DNA of 64,000 bases from Pithys albifrons albifrons (taxonomy: Eukaryota; Chordata; Aves; Passeriformes; Thamnophilidae), in contig NC_092463.1 in the NCBI RefSeq assembly GCF_047495875.1, positions 7,272,622-7,336,621 of the forward strand, written 5' to 3'. Below the pieces are notes generated by a model, which saw nothing but the letters and a program-made list of their open reading frames with translations, was not told where the DNA came from and did not search any database. The position numbers were made by a program, and so were the translations under genes. Positions 45,786 to 58,175 of this stretch are shown piece by piece (positions within the stretch are counted from its first letter, which is position 1; every line of letters starts with the position of its first letter).

Positions 45786-46802
45786 AAGGAGACATTTCAT
45801 TAATAACCATGAGCAATAAAATCAATTTTTTTTTGCCTTGAAGTACTTATGCACTGTAAAAAAACTGATCTGAATTAATCTTTTGGCTGCAGAATATACT
45901 TACTTTGACAATATCTAAAGGTTTTGGCCTTTTTCTTCCTAAATTTACACTCTTGTAACTGCTTGGAAAAATGTCTCTACATTTTCATTTAAATTTCTGA
46001 AGGAGCAGATCTTTACAAGAAAATTCATTTGGCATTCTGATTCTCTTGGCCTTGAGGCAACTTTATGTATTTGATATTCACATTGTGAGATATTTCTTGA
46101 AGGATTATTATCCAGAGTGCTCAGGTAACTGCACCAAATGAATCCTGATAGATTTCCTACATTGTACATTATGTATATTTGTATGTGGCATATGTTTTCA
46201 TTGGAGAGTTTTAACCTCACTTGAGGCATTATAATATGAACAATTATATTACCAACAGAGGAGCTGCTGTTACTGAAAGAGAGATGAATGAAATATAAAT
46301 AAGATTTCAGGTCAGCAGCTTGGCAGAGAAACATGAAAAAAATCCACCCTTGGAATTGTACATGACCAATTTTTCTATCTTGAGATTGGAAGGTGTGCTG
46401 TCCTTTCTCTGCCTTCTGAGAAATGCTAATCCTGCAAGATACATGTGCTTCCTAATTTACATGCTTCCCTGGCTCTTGGGCAGAAAATGCAAAGACAGGA
46501 GCTGAAAGACAAGCTGCTACCTCTTTTGTGCATTTTCCCAGAGTCAAACCACAAACACTCTCCCCTTAAATGCAGAACAAACAGAAATCTGTTAATTAGC
46601 TTGATGATGAATTCTGGAATGAGATCTGAATGACTGTAGAGGGGAAAAAATCACTGTGATCACAAAGGATAAAGTGAGACTTGTCTTTATGGTACGTGCT
46701 GGGTAACTCAAAAAAGCTGAAAGTGTTTTTGTGTGTGGTTGAAACTTGTTTACTTTGAACTGTCAGTGTGAAAATTGCATGACATTAAAATTGAAGAGGG
46801 GC
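45786..46802. other. Intergenic sequence, nothing recognised
   Basis: AT-rich unique DNA without recognisable features. Confidence 0.45.
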
Positions 46803-46874
46803 AGTCCCGTGGTGTAATGGGAGCACTCTGGACTCTGAATCCCAAGGACCTGAGTTCGAGTCTCAGTGAGGACC
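46803..46874 (+). pseudogene. tRNA-Gln (CTG anticodon)-like sequence
   Basis: The stretch reads almost like tRNA-Gln: TGGTGTAATGGGAGC (A box), CTCTGGACTCTGAATCC (anticodon arm, CTG at 46835-46837) and GAGTTCGAGTCTCAGTG (B box and T arm). The acceptor stem pairs only about 4 of 7 positions and the anticodon stem about 3 of 5, so it is more likely a pseudogene or SINE head than a working tRNA. Confidence 0.85.
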
Positions 46875-47152
46875 GTCCCTGGCAGTTAAAGCCTCCCTGC
46901 CATCCCATCCCGTCACATCTCGGGTGCTCAGCACGGTCAGCCCGGTCAGTACCGGGTGCTGTGACAGTCCCGAGGACTTCCCTGTCACTGTCCAAGCTCG
47001 CTTGGCCATGGCAGATGTACCTGAGGACTGAAATGGTGGGACCAGTTCTGGGCATGCTGTGCCTCACCTAAAAAATCCACTGCGCAGGCTGGAAGGGCAT
47101 CCACGTGTGGAGAGCCCTTTCCAAATCTTCATTCGTGAAGTTTGGCCATACA
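46803..47152 (+). mobile_element. Composite element, copy B (tRNA-Gln-like + 5S-like + body)
   Basis: Order on the plus strand: a tRNA-Gln-like sequence (46803-46874), a 16-bp spacer, a 5S-rRNA-like segment with an internal deletion (46891-46966), then the body shared with copy A, up to GGCCATAC at 47152, followed by A8. The 5S part keeps GCCTCCCTGCCATCC, ATCCCGTCACATCTCGGG, GGTCAGCCCGG and GGGTGCTGTGA but lacks about 30 bp around box C. Both body hairpins are present. Confidence 0.7.
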
Positions 47153-50100
47153 AAAAAAATTGAAGAAGATTTTAACTTATCTTTGTGCATTTTAAGGTAA
47201 GTCAGGATTGCAATGGGCACTCCAAGAGGAGTATGGAGTGCACCCTTGCACCCTAAAACTGAACTTTGACGGAAAACATGTTTCTTTGTGCCATGTGCAG
47301 AAGCTGTTCTGGACACGTTTCAGCTCAGCACACAAGGGCTGCCTGAGCCTGACACCCGAACACAGGCAATTCCAAGGATGCCTGGCAAAGCAGCCATGTG
47401 CTCCAGGCCGTGAGCATTTGACAAGACAGCTGTGGGAATCGGTGGCAAACGAGGTGCAGAACACACCACACTCACAGCTGCTGCTGTCACTGCCCTGCAC
47501 GGGAGAGCAGCAGCACCAAGAGTCCCTTTCTGAAGCAGAATATCATGCTTGGCATCCTTTTGGATGACCACTGGCTACTGAGTGTATTTACTATAATGGC
47601 TCTGCCTTGTAAAACTTTTAACAACTTGGTTCATCCAAGTCAGCAACAGCCAGTTGTTTTTTCTGTCCTAGTAGAACTAAAGAAGCAGGTGGCAGGATCT
47701 TCTCCAGGATTGTGGGATTGTTTTATGTCATCATCAGAAATAGCTTGAATCTGGTCATCTTTTTGTGCCAAAGACATGTTTGATAGCATTTTGTGAAGAG
47801 AATTAAGATTATTTCCCAGCATGAAGAAGGATGGAAAGGAGTATCCATAGAGGTCTGAAGTGCTGCTTTGACATTGAAATAATTAATCTAAAGCTACTAG
47901 GGTTTTGTTATATTATTAGTGATGTTAAAGTGCCTAAAGTCAGAGGAAAGCTTCATTTTAGATAATTTTGAATATAAGTTAACAAAATGTGCTAACCATA
48001 CCAGGTTTATTATTAATTTTTGGAGAAATTGGTGACTTGAGTGCCCAGATTGGAGAAGGCAAGAATTTATTTATCATAAGGTTTATTCTAAGTCTTAAAA
48101 AATACACGGGAGAATAAAGAAAAATGGATTTTTTTTCCTATTAATACTTATTGCTGTAAGGAAAAAAACCCTGAGAGTGTTCTAATTTGTTCCTGAGTAT
48201 GAGCTATTGCAATAGCTTGGTGAAGGAGCTGGACAAGTGCTAATGTTCTGTTACAGAAAGAACATAGTGAGGGCTTTTCAGCTCATTTATGCTGTACTTG
48301 GTCACTGCTGAGTTCTGCAAAGTAGTTTTTAGTAAGCAATTTAAAGTATTAAAATATTGCTTATCTCTGTAAAAGTTACTGCTCATGAATCCCAGTGATA
48401 ACTTTTTCAATGGAACTTAAAAGAATTCAGCTGTCTTTGGTAAAATTGTATTTAATGAACCAATGTAACATTTCTCTTAGATACGTCTAACAGCTATGGT
48501 ATTCTGCATGGGTTTAAAAAAAATCAGGACTTTGGAAATAACAAGGCTTGGTTCTTTTCTTTTTTTTTCCTTGATATTCTGATTGCTATGCTAAAAACTT
48601 TACCATTGCAATAAGAAATGATTTCAACCACTTGCTGCAATCTCTTGATTTCATTTTAGCCTGGTCATGCATTTATTTCTGCAGGCTGATGCTCAAAGTT
48701 CTGTATGTAAGAGAGCCTTTTGTTGTTGTTGTTGTTGGTTTTGTAACACTTTGCCTGTATTATTTACTTTGTAAATCTGTTAAATTGTGCAGACACAATG
48801 CTGTGGCATTTGGGTATGATAAGGAAAGGTCACTGATAAATCTGATAAATCTGATCCCTTGGCAGACTGGATAAATTGGAAGGCTAAGGTCTAAATAACA
48901 TGAACTTAGCAAGAGCACCATGAGCAACAAAAGCAGAAAGCACAGGCTTTGTTTAAATGGTGAGTGTTTTCCTTCAGAGTTACAAGCTTGGAGTTTCCAG
49001 GAAATGGAATCAGGTGGCTTTGGTGTGTTGCTATTTCAGCCCAGGGTGGCACAGCAGCACATGCTCTCATGTTACAAGATGTATTTCTTATTATACCGTT
49101 GCCTCATTTAGATGAGAGCCAAGTGTGCCCATTATTCCAGAGTTTGCCCAGCCTGCCTGGGTTGGTTTTTCTTTTTTCTCCACGTGTCTGTATTGGCATG
49201 ATCTGGGAAAGGCACAGAATTTTAGTGACTAGGCAATTATATGCAGATGCAAGGTGTGCAATGCTGTGATTCCTTACAGCAAACAAGAATAAACAAGTTG
49301 AAAATACAAGAGACTGCAGTGATGGGATCTCATCTGTCAAGTCGTTCCAGGAATGCCATTCTTATAATCCTTTCATTCTTCTGTCAACTTAAATCCAGGT
49401 ACTTAACCATGTCACAGGCCATTCTAAACACAGATAAGGTGGCATTGTTTAAGGAGTGTTTCTGTTGTGTTAAAAATAGATTATTGCATTTTCAACATTA
49501 TCTTAAAGTGTTTTATTTCCGCAATTATAGCATGAGAGTGTCTTAGAGTCATTAACTGGCAACTTGTCAGAACAACTCTGTGAGGGAGTGGAACATGTGA
49601 TTTCCACCCCCTTAATTTTACTACTGGGAAAGAGATACAGATTTGGTAACAGTTTCATTATACTTCCATTTCTTCCATTTTCCCAGGTTCCTGTAATTTT
49701 AATATTTTAATTTAGTATTCTGCTGTTTGTGTGGTGAGAAAATAGAGGTTGTTTTTTCCCCCTGTAGTTTCTCAAAGAGACTAACAAATCCTAAAGCAAC
49801 AACAAATGCTTGGTCTTTTTACCTCTTCATCCCAGAATTTGGAACTGCTAAGAATTAAATCTGGGAAGCTGGGGGAGAGGTCAGTTGCTTTGTGGGTGTA
49901 TAGAGGTTTGTTTGCTCTTTTTCAGAAACAAGAAATCACAAAAAGAGTGAGTGGTTTAGATTCCTGCTTTTTCAAAAGTTTAGATTAGTAATGCCTAGTT
50001 GTGGACGTGAAACTCCCATTCGTGGATGTTGTTTCTTCACTCTGGCTACCATGGATTAAATTATAGGATTGCTGGTCTTCACTGGGAATAACTCACTGTG

Positions 50101-51984
50101 TGTTCATTCCCATTTCTTTATGGGAGACACAAGTTCCTAACCTGTGCCTGCCTGTCTTTGGGTGCCATCACTGCATTATTTTATTGCTGTATTTTATAGC
50201 AGAGGAGGGTTAGAATTAAATAAAAAATCAGGCAAAACTTGTGCACAGCTCTTCATCGACCTGGAGCCCAGAAGTAGAGGGTTCCTTCTTCCACACATCA
50301 TCTGGACTATGGTGGTTATGCCATTCTTGACTGTAATTTCTGCAGATCCCCTAAAAATAGTTTTCATTTAAGAAAGGAATAAGCTCTTTCATGTGGACTT
50401 GTGTCAACTGCAATTATTGCACATTGGATCAAATCTTGTGTGCAGGAGTGGGAGTTACATCGCTGTGTGAAAGCCAGCGGTGCTGCAGGGGCAAACAGCT
50501 GCTGGGAACTCCTGGAAGCAGGAAGCTTCTTGTTGGAGCATGCTGAGAGTAACAGGGATCCCAGCTCCTGGTTCCCCAGCAGAACCCAGTTCAAAGGGCG
50601 CATCCCCAGCCCAAGGATGAAAACAAGCCTCTCCACAGGGAATCACGGAGTTGGGGTCATGCCTCGGACTGCCATCAGAGTGATCACATCCTAAGAGCTA
50701 CACTTACATGGAACAAAAAGAAAGAAGCACTTTTTCAAGAAGTCAGATCCATTCTGATTTCTCAGACTCATCAAAGGAATGCACTCCACACCACAGGAAT
50801 GGGAAGGAATTAATGGGAATCAACCTGAATAGCAGCAGCTGAGAGTTTACCACATGGCATCCTATGACATGAAAGGGAGGAGCATGTTCAGATCTTACCA
50901 TCAGGCTCAAAAGTTCATGTGTGGGTAACTAGGCAAGGCATGTACATGTCAAATAAATCCCTAGGGAAGACAGATTTGATATGATGAGAAAGTCAGGATG
51001 CAAAGTATAAGTTACACAGCTGATGGGAATTTGCCTTAGCATACACAGATTGTGTTTTAATCAGTTCTGGACTTTTTTTCTTGGAAAATCCCAAATTGCC
51101 TGGATTATGAAATGGGGCAAGGGTGTGTCAAGTTACTCATCACTAGAGTAGGAGTAGTGAAAGCTTCCCTAGGATTATTTCTGTTAGTTTTTCTTTTTCA
51201 GTTTGGAGGTGGAAAAGAAGCCACAATTTGGGGAATGTGTTTATAATTCATAGGATTGTTCAATGGAATAGGCAGATACCTTGACAGACAGACCAGGAGA
51301 TCTACAGCAGATGAGAACTGTGTGGAGTTGGCTGATAAACTAAATGTGAGGATGGCTCAGAAGCTTCATCTCACACCTCAGGCAGAGCTAAAAGTGAGAT
51401 ACCTTGAACTCAGTGCCACACGGGATCTACTGTTGGTAATCAGTTATGACTCCTTTTATAAATAATTGAGCAGACCTCACTTTTTAGCAGAATAGGATGC
51501 CCATCCTTTATGTAAATGTCTAGTGGTCAGAGCTCTTGCCTGAGAAGGACCTTTCTAAGTCCTTTTAACAATGTGATAGCCATTACTAATCCACTCTCAC
51601 TGTGCTCCTGTTTGTCGCAGGTGAATTGAGAGCATCCACAACATCACCAACAGCCATTTTTTCCCAATGTGATGAAAATGCCAGCGATGTACCTCTCTCA
51701 GTCTTTCCATCTTCAGTGTGTTACATACTCCCAGTCCTGGGAAGGTTCTCAGGGAGACCAGGTGTGCTCAACACACATGATGATACTCAGAACGACTTGC
51801 CTGCCTTACTGCTGCACCCTTTCCCAGGTAATGCAACCCATTCCTCCCAAGGCAATTCAGAACCTGTATGACAAGTATTTTGGATGTAGCCGGTGGTTCT
51901 GCCGGCTCTCGCTCTCAGGGTAGAGTGAACTCTGCTGCTCTTCTTAATTACACAGAGAGAATCATGTGGGTGTCTGTGATATTT
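47153..51984. other. Intergenic sequence with no gene recognised
   Basis: 4.8 kb of mostly AT-rich DNA. A plus-strand frame of 119 codons (47208-47567) directly follows the composite element and is the longest here, but I recognise no domain. I see no other LTR, SINE or clear CR1. Confidence 0.4.
48720..48737. repeat. (TTG)n microsatellite
   Basis: About six TTG units. Confidence 0.85.
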
Positions 51985-52165
51985 CACAGACTCACAGAAT
52001 ATCCTGAGTTAGAAGGGACCCATCAGGATCATCAAGGTCCAACCTCTGGCCCTGCACAGGGCACCCCAAGAATTGCACCATGTGCCCAAGAGTGTTGTCC
52101 AAACACTTGAACTCTGTCGGGCTTAGTGCTGTGACCCCTTGCCTGGGGAGCCTGAGCCATTTCCT
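51985..52165 (-). mobile_element. CR1 LINE 3' end fragment
   Basis: Antisense wording: CACAGAATATCCTGAGTTAG, AAGGGACCCATCAGGATCATC, CCCTGCACAGGGCACCCC, TGTTGTCCAAACACTTGAAC and TGGGGAGCCTGAGCC. No tRNA head, so it is CR1 rather than the SINE that shares its tail. Confidence 0.9.
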
Positions 52166-55140
52166 CAAATGTAAATTAACCCTTAAAATACAGTCATGAG
52201 GTCAGTAATTAATATCTGTGTGGTGCTGAGTTAAAATACATAGGGTCATGTGATCTGCCCTCAAACATCCAAGTCCTTAAAAGGTGCACCGTCACGATGG
52301 GTAAGTTCTTCAATATTTTCTTTGGGTGCCAGAAATGGGACTCAGGTAGATTCATCTGGCAAAGAAGACTACTTATAAATCTTCTGCTGTGGCAACTGTC
52401 TGATCTTAGAGGTATGTAAAATTCCTACCACCTACTGATTTGTCCTGGAAGTTCCCCAGGTCACTAAACTGGAGTGCCCATGGCTGCGCAGGTGTCAGTG
52501 ACTGGCACAGTCAGGCTCTCCTCTGAATCCTGCCATGGTTTGGGAACACAGCAAAGACAGGTCTATATTCCACTAGAGAAACCTGCTCTGCTGTGCAGAC
52601 TTGGAGCCTTGTAAGGCTGAGTCCAGTATTGTTCACAGAGAAACCACAGGCTTCTGTCAAAAGGATGAGGAACAAGAAGTATCAGAGCTACCTTTCCATG
52701 GTCTCTTAATAAATGTAGTCAGCTAGGGAGTGGGAATTCTCAATTCAGTTTCACCTTGGCCAGATGGGATGCAACCCACTCATGACTCAGAAGGGTGCTG
52801 TAGGGTTATGGCACAATCCAGGAATTGCATCTTCTACCCCTCCTCCTTTTAGTCCCCCTGTGTGCAAAACACACAGGAATAGAAAGAGGTCTATCAAGAC
52901 AGTACGTGACATGTAGTTTGGTGATTGGGATATAGGAGATCCATGTTTGATGCAGCTTAGCTGCTCTGGCTGAAAAGGGAGCAGAAGCACTTGATTAGGT
53001 GACCTGAATCCACAGATATTGAAAGTTGCAAGACTTGTATTGGAGGCCCCTGAAGTCCTGCCCTTGGAACTCAGTGAGGTTAGTCATGCAAGTAAGTCAT
53101 GCAGCTGGAGATTTGGAGCCAGGATATGTAAATGGTAGAAATTAGCCAAGAACACAAATCTGCTGATTCACAGAGCTGTGGAGCAACTGTGCTTGAAGCG
53201 TAACTTCAGGATGCAGGAGCTCTGTGCTAGTTTGCCTTTATGTCCTCTGATACCACCCTTGTGATCTGCTATGGCTGCTGAAAGGCAAAATATAAAAGAT
53301 GATTTATAGTAAAGGAAGCATTTTTTAAAGAAGTTATTAATTTTGGAAGCAGTAGGGGACTGCATACCCTTTTGATCACTGTTTTTTAGGGGAAAAAACC
53401 ATTTATAACATGACTGGAGGAACTTGCAATGTAGGTTCATCTGTTAAGAGCCCGAGTTTTCTAAGGATTGTGTGGTTCTGCACCTTTATTGTGCTCCATA
53501 CTGCTGATGAAGGGGCTTTTCAAACCAGCTTAGCCAGACAACAGAGGAACACAAGACACTATTCACGAGGGGGCTGGAGTTGTTGCACTCACTTTGTCTT
53601 AAATTTTGCAGCTTTTCTGGCTAATCAGATGGTCTTATCCTTATTTCTTGTGGGCTGGAGATGTTCACTTTCTGGACTTTACCTTGTGACTGTCCTGTTG
53701 TCCCCCTCTGGATGATGTATATGTATGCACACACACCTTTTTTAATCTGCCTTGTTCTCATTAGCTCTGTCTGCCTTCTCCGCTGCATTTGTTTGGCCAA
53801 TATTTAATACCTGTGTGCAGTCAGGAGAGCTCTTGAAAGTTTCTTTGGTTTTGTGTGCACAGTGTGTCTGGCAGAGCTTCTGCAGCCCCAAAATATACAA
53901 CCACTTCTGTCCTACTCTTTAATTGTACCAGCACTGGTGGAGTGCTTACACTTCTGATCGTATGGTAGTACCAGGCTCATGTTGCTGTATTTCACCATAT
54001 TTTTCTCACCCTTTAAGTGCCAGCTGAAGAAAAGCACTGGAAGAGTCCTCCTGACAATGCCAGTAACAAGGAAAAAATGGGATTTGCTCTGGAAAAAACT
54101 GAAAACCAGACAGGATTACTCCTTTAGTACAGTCATTTCTTTGTGGGATATGGCTTGTAAGTCCGACCTACAATAGGGTTCTGCCTCATTTTTCCTTATG
54201 AACTTGTATTTCATTAATAAACTGGAGACGCAGAGTGACAAAGTTGCTTGAGGACCTTATTTAGGTATGACAGTAATTTTCCAATATCACTCACATGGCC
54301 AAATCATAAACAAAGCCTAAGTAAAATGTTAAAGCTTCATAGATAGAATTGCAAGTTTCTGCATATTATCCTGTGTGTAAATAGAGCTTCCCCCCATCCT
54401 AGAAAAATTTCCAGCCTCTGAGTCCACAAGATTTGTCATTCATGCTAGTGTGGTGTGACCAAAAAATAATGGAGAGAAAAAGACAAACACAGAGGAACAA
54501 TGACTAACAGATGTATTTCAGATGCAGATGGAACAAGAACACCTTCTTAGCTCAACAAAATCACCACAAAGCCCAGCCTGAAGGAGACTTTTCACACCTC
54601 TTTCCGCTGCAGTCTTGCTCCAGGTTGCAGAGGTGGCCCTGAACACAAAACCCGTTGGAGCAGGGGAAGAGGTTGCAACGTGTGATGGAGTTTAAAGGAC
54701 CCTGACACTGAGAAAACTAAGACACAGTTGTCTTTGTTAGGGCATGGAAAATACTTGCAAGAAAGACTGTATATGATCACAAATCTGAAATTCAGTTCAG
54801 ATTCTGTGTAAGCCTGGCTGAGTTTTATGGTCTGGAAAGTTTTATGACCTGAGCCATGTGTTCAACAAATATGGCTTGATTTATGTATTTTGGCTTAAAT
54901 GGTTTAAAACCTGAAGTTTAATAAGTTTGCATAAGTCATTTATAGCCTTCTGGTTTCAGCAGCTTTTTTGGCCACATACAGTTACTAATATAACTGCTTT
55001 TTTCACACAGAGGTGGAGGAGGCCTGTATACATGAACCTGGGTGGCACTTAAACAAAGACCTTAGAAAATGCCACCTTTTACTTTCAGGGTTATTTCTTA
55101 CAAGGCAGTCTGTGTAAGTTTTCAACATGAGGTGATCTCC
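52166..55140. other. Intergenic sequence, nothing recognised
   Basis: No convincing exon, RNA gene or repeat in about 3 kb. Confidence 0.45.
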
Positions 55141-55144
55141 AAAT

Positions 55145-55187
55145 TAATGATCTCAGAGGTCTTTTCCAACCCAATCAATTCTATGAT
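55145..55187 (+). mobile_element. CR1 LINE extreme 3' tip
   Basis: Sense wording AATGATCTCAGAGGTC, TTTTCCAACCCAATC and ATTCTATGATTC; only about 43 bp remain. Confidence 0.85.
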
Positions 55188-57136
55188 TCAAAAGCAGTCA
55201 CACTATGCTCCCAAATGTGTAATTACAAAAAATACCTCTTTGTAATCAACCTCGCCTTGAAATGTTTAATTTCCTGTGAAAATACTGACCAATACTGTGG
55301 TTCTGCAAGAAATTATCTCTATGAGTCATCCTCACACATCCCTTTGGAGTCACAGGGATGGCACTTAGTGCTGAGAGCTGAAGATGCCTGAACCTTGACA
55401 AGGACATAAAACATTTGAAAGTAGTTTTGAGAAGCCTGTAGGACTACCCCTAAGAGAATTAAGATGCAGCTTCCTTTCTTAGTGTTGAAATATTCTCTGT
55501 AAAGACAATAAAGAGATTGAAAAGTAAAGGAATTATTTAGGTCAATGTTAATAGTTGTTTAATGGGCCTCCAGAGCGCTCTTAACTCCAAATAAAGTCAA
55601 AAGGAGGCAGAAGTCTTTAATACCTCTGCAAGCCATCATGTTGTTAGCAGGCATACACCTTATCAAGTCCTTTTTCCTCTCTGTACTTGTGTACCAATAA
55701 CAGGCAAATAAGGGCACTGATTTCCTTTGTAGATCAGCTGATGAAAAGTGCCAGAAAAGCTCTTACCAATGAATATCTGCTTTTGTGAATAATTTCCATG
55801 AAGCATTTCAGACAAAGGAGTCTTGGCACTCATGTAGAAAAATATTATTACATTGAATCAGCTGATGTTTCCTTACCATGGACAATTAAAATATGAGGCA
55901 TAAGCTGCCAACACAGTCCTTGATAAAACCAAATTGGTACTTTCCAAAAGCTGTTTTCACACTCTTCCCTGTGTGGTCTAAGTGTACTCAAAATAGTTGA
56001 GATTATCAGGTTATAACAACATTTGTTTGCTGTGCTGGAAAATGGATGTCAAAGTCCTGTGCATGTCTAAGCACAGCAAAACAGTGAAAGCATCACAGCA
56101 CAGCATCCAAGAGTCCCATGATTGGCACAGAACTATTTCACAAAGGCATAAAAGAAGATCCTGAAGATAACAAGAGAAAAGCTTTCCAGAGGAATACCTA
56201 GCAGAAATACCAACCCTATGGAAGGCAAATCACATCTTCCCATGACCAAGAGCTTTTGTTGTGGGTGTCTCTGAGTGCTGGGAGAAGGGCAGGGTCCTTG
56301 TGGGTAGAAGGTGGCCCTGGCCCCAGAGGCTGGGCAAGGCTGGGAGAGGTGTCCAGCTGTATCCCACAGCAGCCTTTGATATCCCCACCTGGGCCATTCC
56401 TTCTCTGCCAGGGCTTGTGCTCACTGAGGGCCATCCTACAAAATGCCCTTGTGCATCCAGACCTGTGGCAGGTCAGGAAACAGCCCAGGCAGAGACATCA
56501 CCTCCCACTGCTCACGCACCACAGCTGTCTGCTCCAGCTTGTGGGCACAGGGAGATAAGAAGAGATAGCAGAAATTCATAGATGGGAGTGCTTAAGAACC
56601 ATGCAAGGCTGGGATCAGAGCTTGATTCCACAAGGACTCTTCAGGCACATGAATTATTTCCACAAGGTGAAGAGTGGGGAGAGAGAGCATTTTGCCTGAA
56701 AAAGTGTTCTGTATGAAGAGCAGAACCGACAGAGGAGTACAAAGTTCGATTAAAAAGTATTAAATCGTGGGACAAAATTTACAGACTGTTGGCACAAGGT
56801 GGGGAGGCTGCAAAATGCTTGGCTGAAAGAAACCAGGGGAAAGACACGGAGATGTTTTTCATTACTTTGTCTGGGAGATTATATAGAGATTAAGGGAAGT
56901 GCGTGTTTGCAGCGCTAGGACAGCATGAGGGACAGCCAAGAGATCAGAGGTTGTTCAGAGCATTACCTCTCATCCAGTGCCTTTCAGCTGGTCAAGCCAC
57001 ATGAGCAGTACTTACTGGGAGGGAAACACTGCTGGCACTGCCCTCATGATGTGCAGGTGATTTAAACTGCTGGGCCAAAGCAGAGGCAGAGATCATGATA
57101 AAAGGGCTTGAGCATGAAAAATGAACACTTAGTTTT
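55188..57136. other. Intergenic sequence, nothing recognised
   Basis: No repeat family identified. The part at 56230-56560 is more GC-rich, with overlapping frames of about 100 codons on both strands and no recognisable domain. Confidence 0.4.
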
Positions 57137-57544
57137 TAAAGTAAAGAATATTTCACGAAGGATCAAACAGACACCACACGACAATCTGTATGATTTAGGT
57201 AGAATGCCCTTTATTAATACACTGCAAATGTTTTACATAGGGTTAAGACTACGTGCTAATTGGCTAAATTGAATCTCACACCATTAAGCTACAATTCTAA
57301 TGGGTTATAGTCCATATCTCACAAATCCAGTGTTTTGATGAAAACATCCTGACTGTTCCCAGGTGAATCTCCAGACTTCTTATGTGAAAGTCTGAGGAGT
57401 TACTGTGTGAATTCCTGGGGAGTGATTTCCTCCCTACCACTCAGCAGCAGCTGTGCCTCCATTCATCCTTTGCTGGTAGCTGTTTCAATCTCCCAGAGTC
57501 CATACAGATCTGGATTGTTCACATTTCATTTCTCTGTACCTACA
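57137..57544 (-). mobile_element. Solo LTR of an endogenous retrovirus-like family, copy B
   Basis: The reverse complement aligns along its length with the LTR at 43882-44299: TGTAGGTACAG start, GAAATCACTCCCC, CATCAAAACACTGGA, TTGTGAGATATGG, TCAATTTAGCCAAT, AATAAAGGGCATTCTA and GTGTGGTGTCTGT. The terminal CA is mutated. Flanks AGTT (57131-57134) and GGTT (57545-57548) may be a decayed 4-bp duplication. No internal region. Confidence 0.75.
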
Positions 57545-57884
57545 GGTTTTGGTTAGAATTGTTGTAATTTAAAGATCATCCTAGACATGCACCTACATGT
57601 TGTGCTGCAGGTAGGTCTGGGTGCACCACTGCTCTTGCCTGTGCTCCAGGCCCTCCAAAACCTGCATGCCTGCATCTGTGTAGTGCCAAGCTCCAGCAGA
57701 AAAGCCTCCTAGGAGCAGAGTATATTAACATTTAGTCAGCACCAGGCTAATGTGATAATGCAGTTTTTAGTTGGTTTATACTATGGATGCTTATGCTGTA
57801 AAAAGGCAGCTTGAAAGGCACTTGTATAATGAAAAAACCCATCACATATTCCTAATTGCTTTATTTATTCAGTTATATCACTAC

Positions 57885-58175
57885 AGAATCACAGAATCAT
57901 TTAGGTGGTAAAAGACCTCCGAGATCATCAAGTCCAACCTATGACCAAACATGGTGCTGAGTGCCACGTCCAGTCTTTCCTTAAACACCTCCAGGAATGG
58001 TGACTCCACCACACTCCCTGGTTCTATGCTTAACAATCCCTTCTGTGAAGAAATTCCTCCTGAAGTCCAACTTGAACCTCCCCTGGCACAGCTTTTACTG
58101 AGTTTAACTATGGTCCTCCTCTTCTCTCTGAAATCTGCTGTTAGTCCAGGGCCTCTGGGAAAGCTGGGTCTTGAA
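57885..58175 (-). mobile_element. CR1 LINE 3' fragment
   Basis: Antisense wording: ACAGAATCACAGAATC, GTAAAAGACCTCCGAGATC, CTTAAACACCTCCAGGAATGG, GAAGAAATTCCTCCTGAAG and AACCTCCCCTGGCACAGC, with small deletions. Confidence 0.9.
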
